Positions 63,946 through 64,000 of a DNA stretch of 64,000 nt are shown piece by piece. The notes beneath the pieces were generated by a model. It was given only the letters and a program-made list of their open reading frames with translations, was not told where the DNA came from and did no database searches. Origin of the DNA: Rhynchopus sp. YZ270_cl-10 (lineage: Eukaryota; Euglenozoa; Diplonemea; Diplonemida; Diplonemidae); NCBI GenBank assembly GCA_964035575.1, contig OZ037841.1, positions 1,674,001-1,738,000 on the forward strand. The letters run 5' to 3'. The first letter of the stretch is position 1. Each line of letters begins with the position of its first letter. A program made the translations under genes and the position numbers.

Positions 63946-64000
63946 TTCCAGTTCTTCTGTTTTTTTTTTCATTGTGACGCAGTGCGGGACTACAAGCACT

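Larger units (their letters stand above)
62637..64000. other. intergenic with three hairpins
   Basis: A presumed 3'UTR, then unique sequence and three ACGAGAG-type hairpins. The 76-codon frame at 63634 ends inside a hairpin and is probably not a gene. Confidence 0.5.

Noticed and set aside
1-64000. Retroviral, LTR or Polinton-type elements
   Set aside because: I saw no reverse transcriptase, integrase, capsid or long terminal repeat signals; the elements here are small DNA elements and short repeats.

Overview
The window is nuclear DNA from a unicellular eukaryote. It has spliceosomal GT-AG introns with GTATG-type donors, eukaryotic families (Ubc4/5-type E2, diacylglycerol lipase alpha, B-box and BspA-type leucine-rich repeats, WD40, TPR) and long AT- and T-rich intergenic DNA full of small repeats. 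All confidently called genes lie on the + strand, and several have a pyrimidine tract plus AG 15-60 nt upstream of the ATG. That combination suggests long unidirectional transcription with trans-splicing, as in Euglenozoa. A free-living diplonemid-like flagellate would fit, but the lineage is inference.

Layout. 1-9 kb: the 3' part of a RING/SNF2 protein, two paralogous leucine-rich-repeat proteins with swapped N-termini (ubiquitin-like versus B-box), and a three-exon E2 whose first intron holds a transposon-like element carrying a 549-bp (TGTAC)n array. 9.5-18.1 kb: an NXPE/PC-esterase-like type II membrane protein, a diacylglycerol lipase alpha homologue with its catalytic triad, and a secreted Cys-repeat protein with a 65-bp intron. 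18.1-36.5 kb: gene-poor, with one TPR-like protein (24.0-25.7 kb), MITEs, foldback elements, A-tailed short repeats and a compound satellite (28.7-30.3 kb). 36.5-42.3 kb: a Ubl-WD40 protein, a small membrane protein and a probable three-exon gene. 44.6-62.6 kb: three paralogues with signal peptide, LamG-like domain, Pro/Thr stalk and about seven membrane segments, separated by repeat-rich DNA (52-59 kb) with at least two more MITEs.

The most unusual content is non-coding. About twenty short hairpins share a 7-nt loop close to ACGAGAG, a 2-nt bulge and stems that change by compensatory substitution. They are spread from 2 to 64 kb and, as far as I could find, all have the same orientation as the genes. 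A second hairpin family with GTGC/GCAC outer stems accompanies them. At least five TIR/foldback DNA element families (TA or TAA target duplications where visible) explain much of the remaining intergenic DNA.

Functionally, the 5' genes have a ubiquitin-pathway flavour (RING/SNF2, Ubl-LRR, B-box-LRR, E2, Ubl-WD40), while the 3' genes are cell-surface proteins whose stalks evolve by minisatellite change and whose ends have been homogenised. All readings are by eye; no searches were run.
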